Part shown: in pieces, positions 14,675 to 14,826 of the stretch
Numbering within the stretch: the first letter of the stretch is position 1
Layout of the letters: every line of letters begins with the position of its first letter
Assembly (NCBI GenBank): GCA_947472705.1
Contig: CANJDA010000039.1
Span: 1-14,826, forward strand
Reading direction: 5' to 3'
Length of the DNA stretch: 14,826 nt
Source of the DNA: Flavobacteriaceae bacterium
Lineage (GTDB): Bacteria > Bacteroidota > Bacteroidia > Flavobacteriales > Flavobacteriaceae
The notes under the pieces: generated by a model
The model's database searches: none
The model's input: only the letters and a program-made list of their open reading frames with translations
Told to the model about the DNA's origin: nothing
Made by a program: the position numbers and the translations under genes

Positions 14675-14703
14675 AAAAAAACAGAAAAAAAATATCCTCT
14701 CAC

Positions 14704-14733
14704 TTGTGAAAATAAAAAATAGTTGTATTTTTG
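14704..14733 (+). promoter_or_regulatory. Promoter of the tRNA-Glu gene
   Basis: TTG (14704-14706) and TATTTTTG (14726-14733) match the Bacteroidota -33/-7 consensus with a 19-bp spacer. Transcription would start near 14738-14741, about 12-15 bp before the mature tRNA. The TTG sits in a small TCAC-TT-GTGA palindrome (14700-14709) that may be coincidental. Confidence 0.75.
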
Positions 14734-14752
14734 CATCCGCATTGAGAAAGAT

Positions 14753-14824
14753 GGCCCGTTCGTCTATCGGTTAGGACGCCAGGTTTTCATCCTGGTAAGA
14801 GGGGTTCGATTCCCCTACGGGCTA
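14753..14824 (+). tRNA. tRNA-Glu (anticodon TTC)
   Basis: A complete 72-nt cloverleaf can be drawn. The acceptor arms are GGCCCGT and ACGGGCT, and the D stem is GTC/GAC. The anticodon stem CCAGG/CCTGG holds the loop TTTTCAT with anticodon TTC. The T stem AGGGG/CCCCT carries the loop TTCGATT, and the discriminator is A. Base 1 with base 72 is a G-U wobble rather than G-C. The bases after the discriminator are CA and then the window ends, so a genomic CCA tail is not present in the expected register and must be added enzymatically. Confidence 0.96.
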
Positions 14825-14826
14825 CA

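Noticed and set aside
14675..14703. Terminator after proS
   Set aside because: The stretch is A-rich with no stem of useful length. The TCAC-TT-GTGA palindrome at 14700-14709 is too short and overlaps the tRNA promoter.

Overview
The window looks like ordinary chromosome from a Flavobacterium-type member of the Bacteroidota. The reasons are very AT-rich DNA, genes without clear Shine-Dalgarno sequences, promoters of the TTG / TAnnTTTG type, a type IX secretion (T9SS) C-terminal sorting tail, many outer-membrane beta-barrels, an archaeal/eukaryotic-type prolyl-tRNA synthetase, and lipoproteins with Bacteroidota-like lipoboxes. No mobile element, CRISPR array, phage gene or clear sign of recent transfer is visible.

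Layout, left to right. (1) 1-1814 (+): 3' part of a radical SAM enzyme with a B12-binding-like N-terminal half; its start lies outside the window. A near-perfect 30-bp palindrome follows it. (2) 1954-5026 (+): five tightly packed genes that look like one operon: membrane-anchored OB-fold protein, DUF5777-type beta-barrel, monohaem cytochrome-like lipoprotein, YceI-family protein, and a DUF2271-type protein with a T9SS tail. It ends in a strong hairpin terminator. (3) 5076-6083 (-): apbE, FAD:protein FMN transferase, convergent with the operon and sharing its terminator region. (4) 6247-9223 (+): hybrid sensor histidine kinase (CHASE4-like sensor, HisKA, HATPase, receiver) overlapping a putative outer-membrane porin gene by 11 bp. 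(5) 9220-10521 (-): rimO, whose stop codon overlaps that of the porin gene. (6) 10640-13095 (-): lipoprotein with a Trp/Tyr/Asn/Gly-rich region followed by a FadL/OmpP1-type outer-membrane protein, with a terminator after the pair. (7) 13196-14674 (+): proS, divergent from the lipoprotein gene across a 100-bp region with closely opposed promoters and an inverted repeat. (8) 14753-14824 (+): tRNA-Glu (TTC) with its own promoter.

The most interesting part is 1954-6083. The DUF2271-type protein carries D-A-L-T-G-A-T-R-T at residues 103-111, which resembles the Thr-containing motif that ApbE flavinylates. An apbE gene lies next door, and the same operon encodes a c-type haem lipoprotein, a beta-barrel and a possible lipid/quinone-binding YceI protein. 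I infer an envelope flavin-haem redox system whose flavoprotein may be sent to the cell surface by T9SS. This is a hypothesis drawn from motifs and gene order, not an established system.
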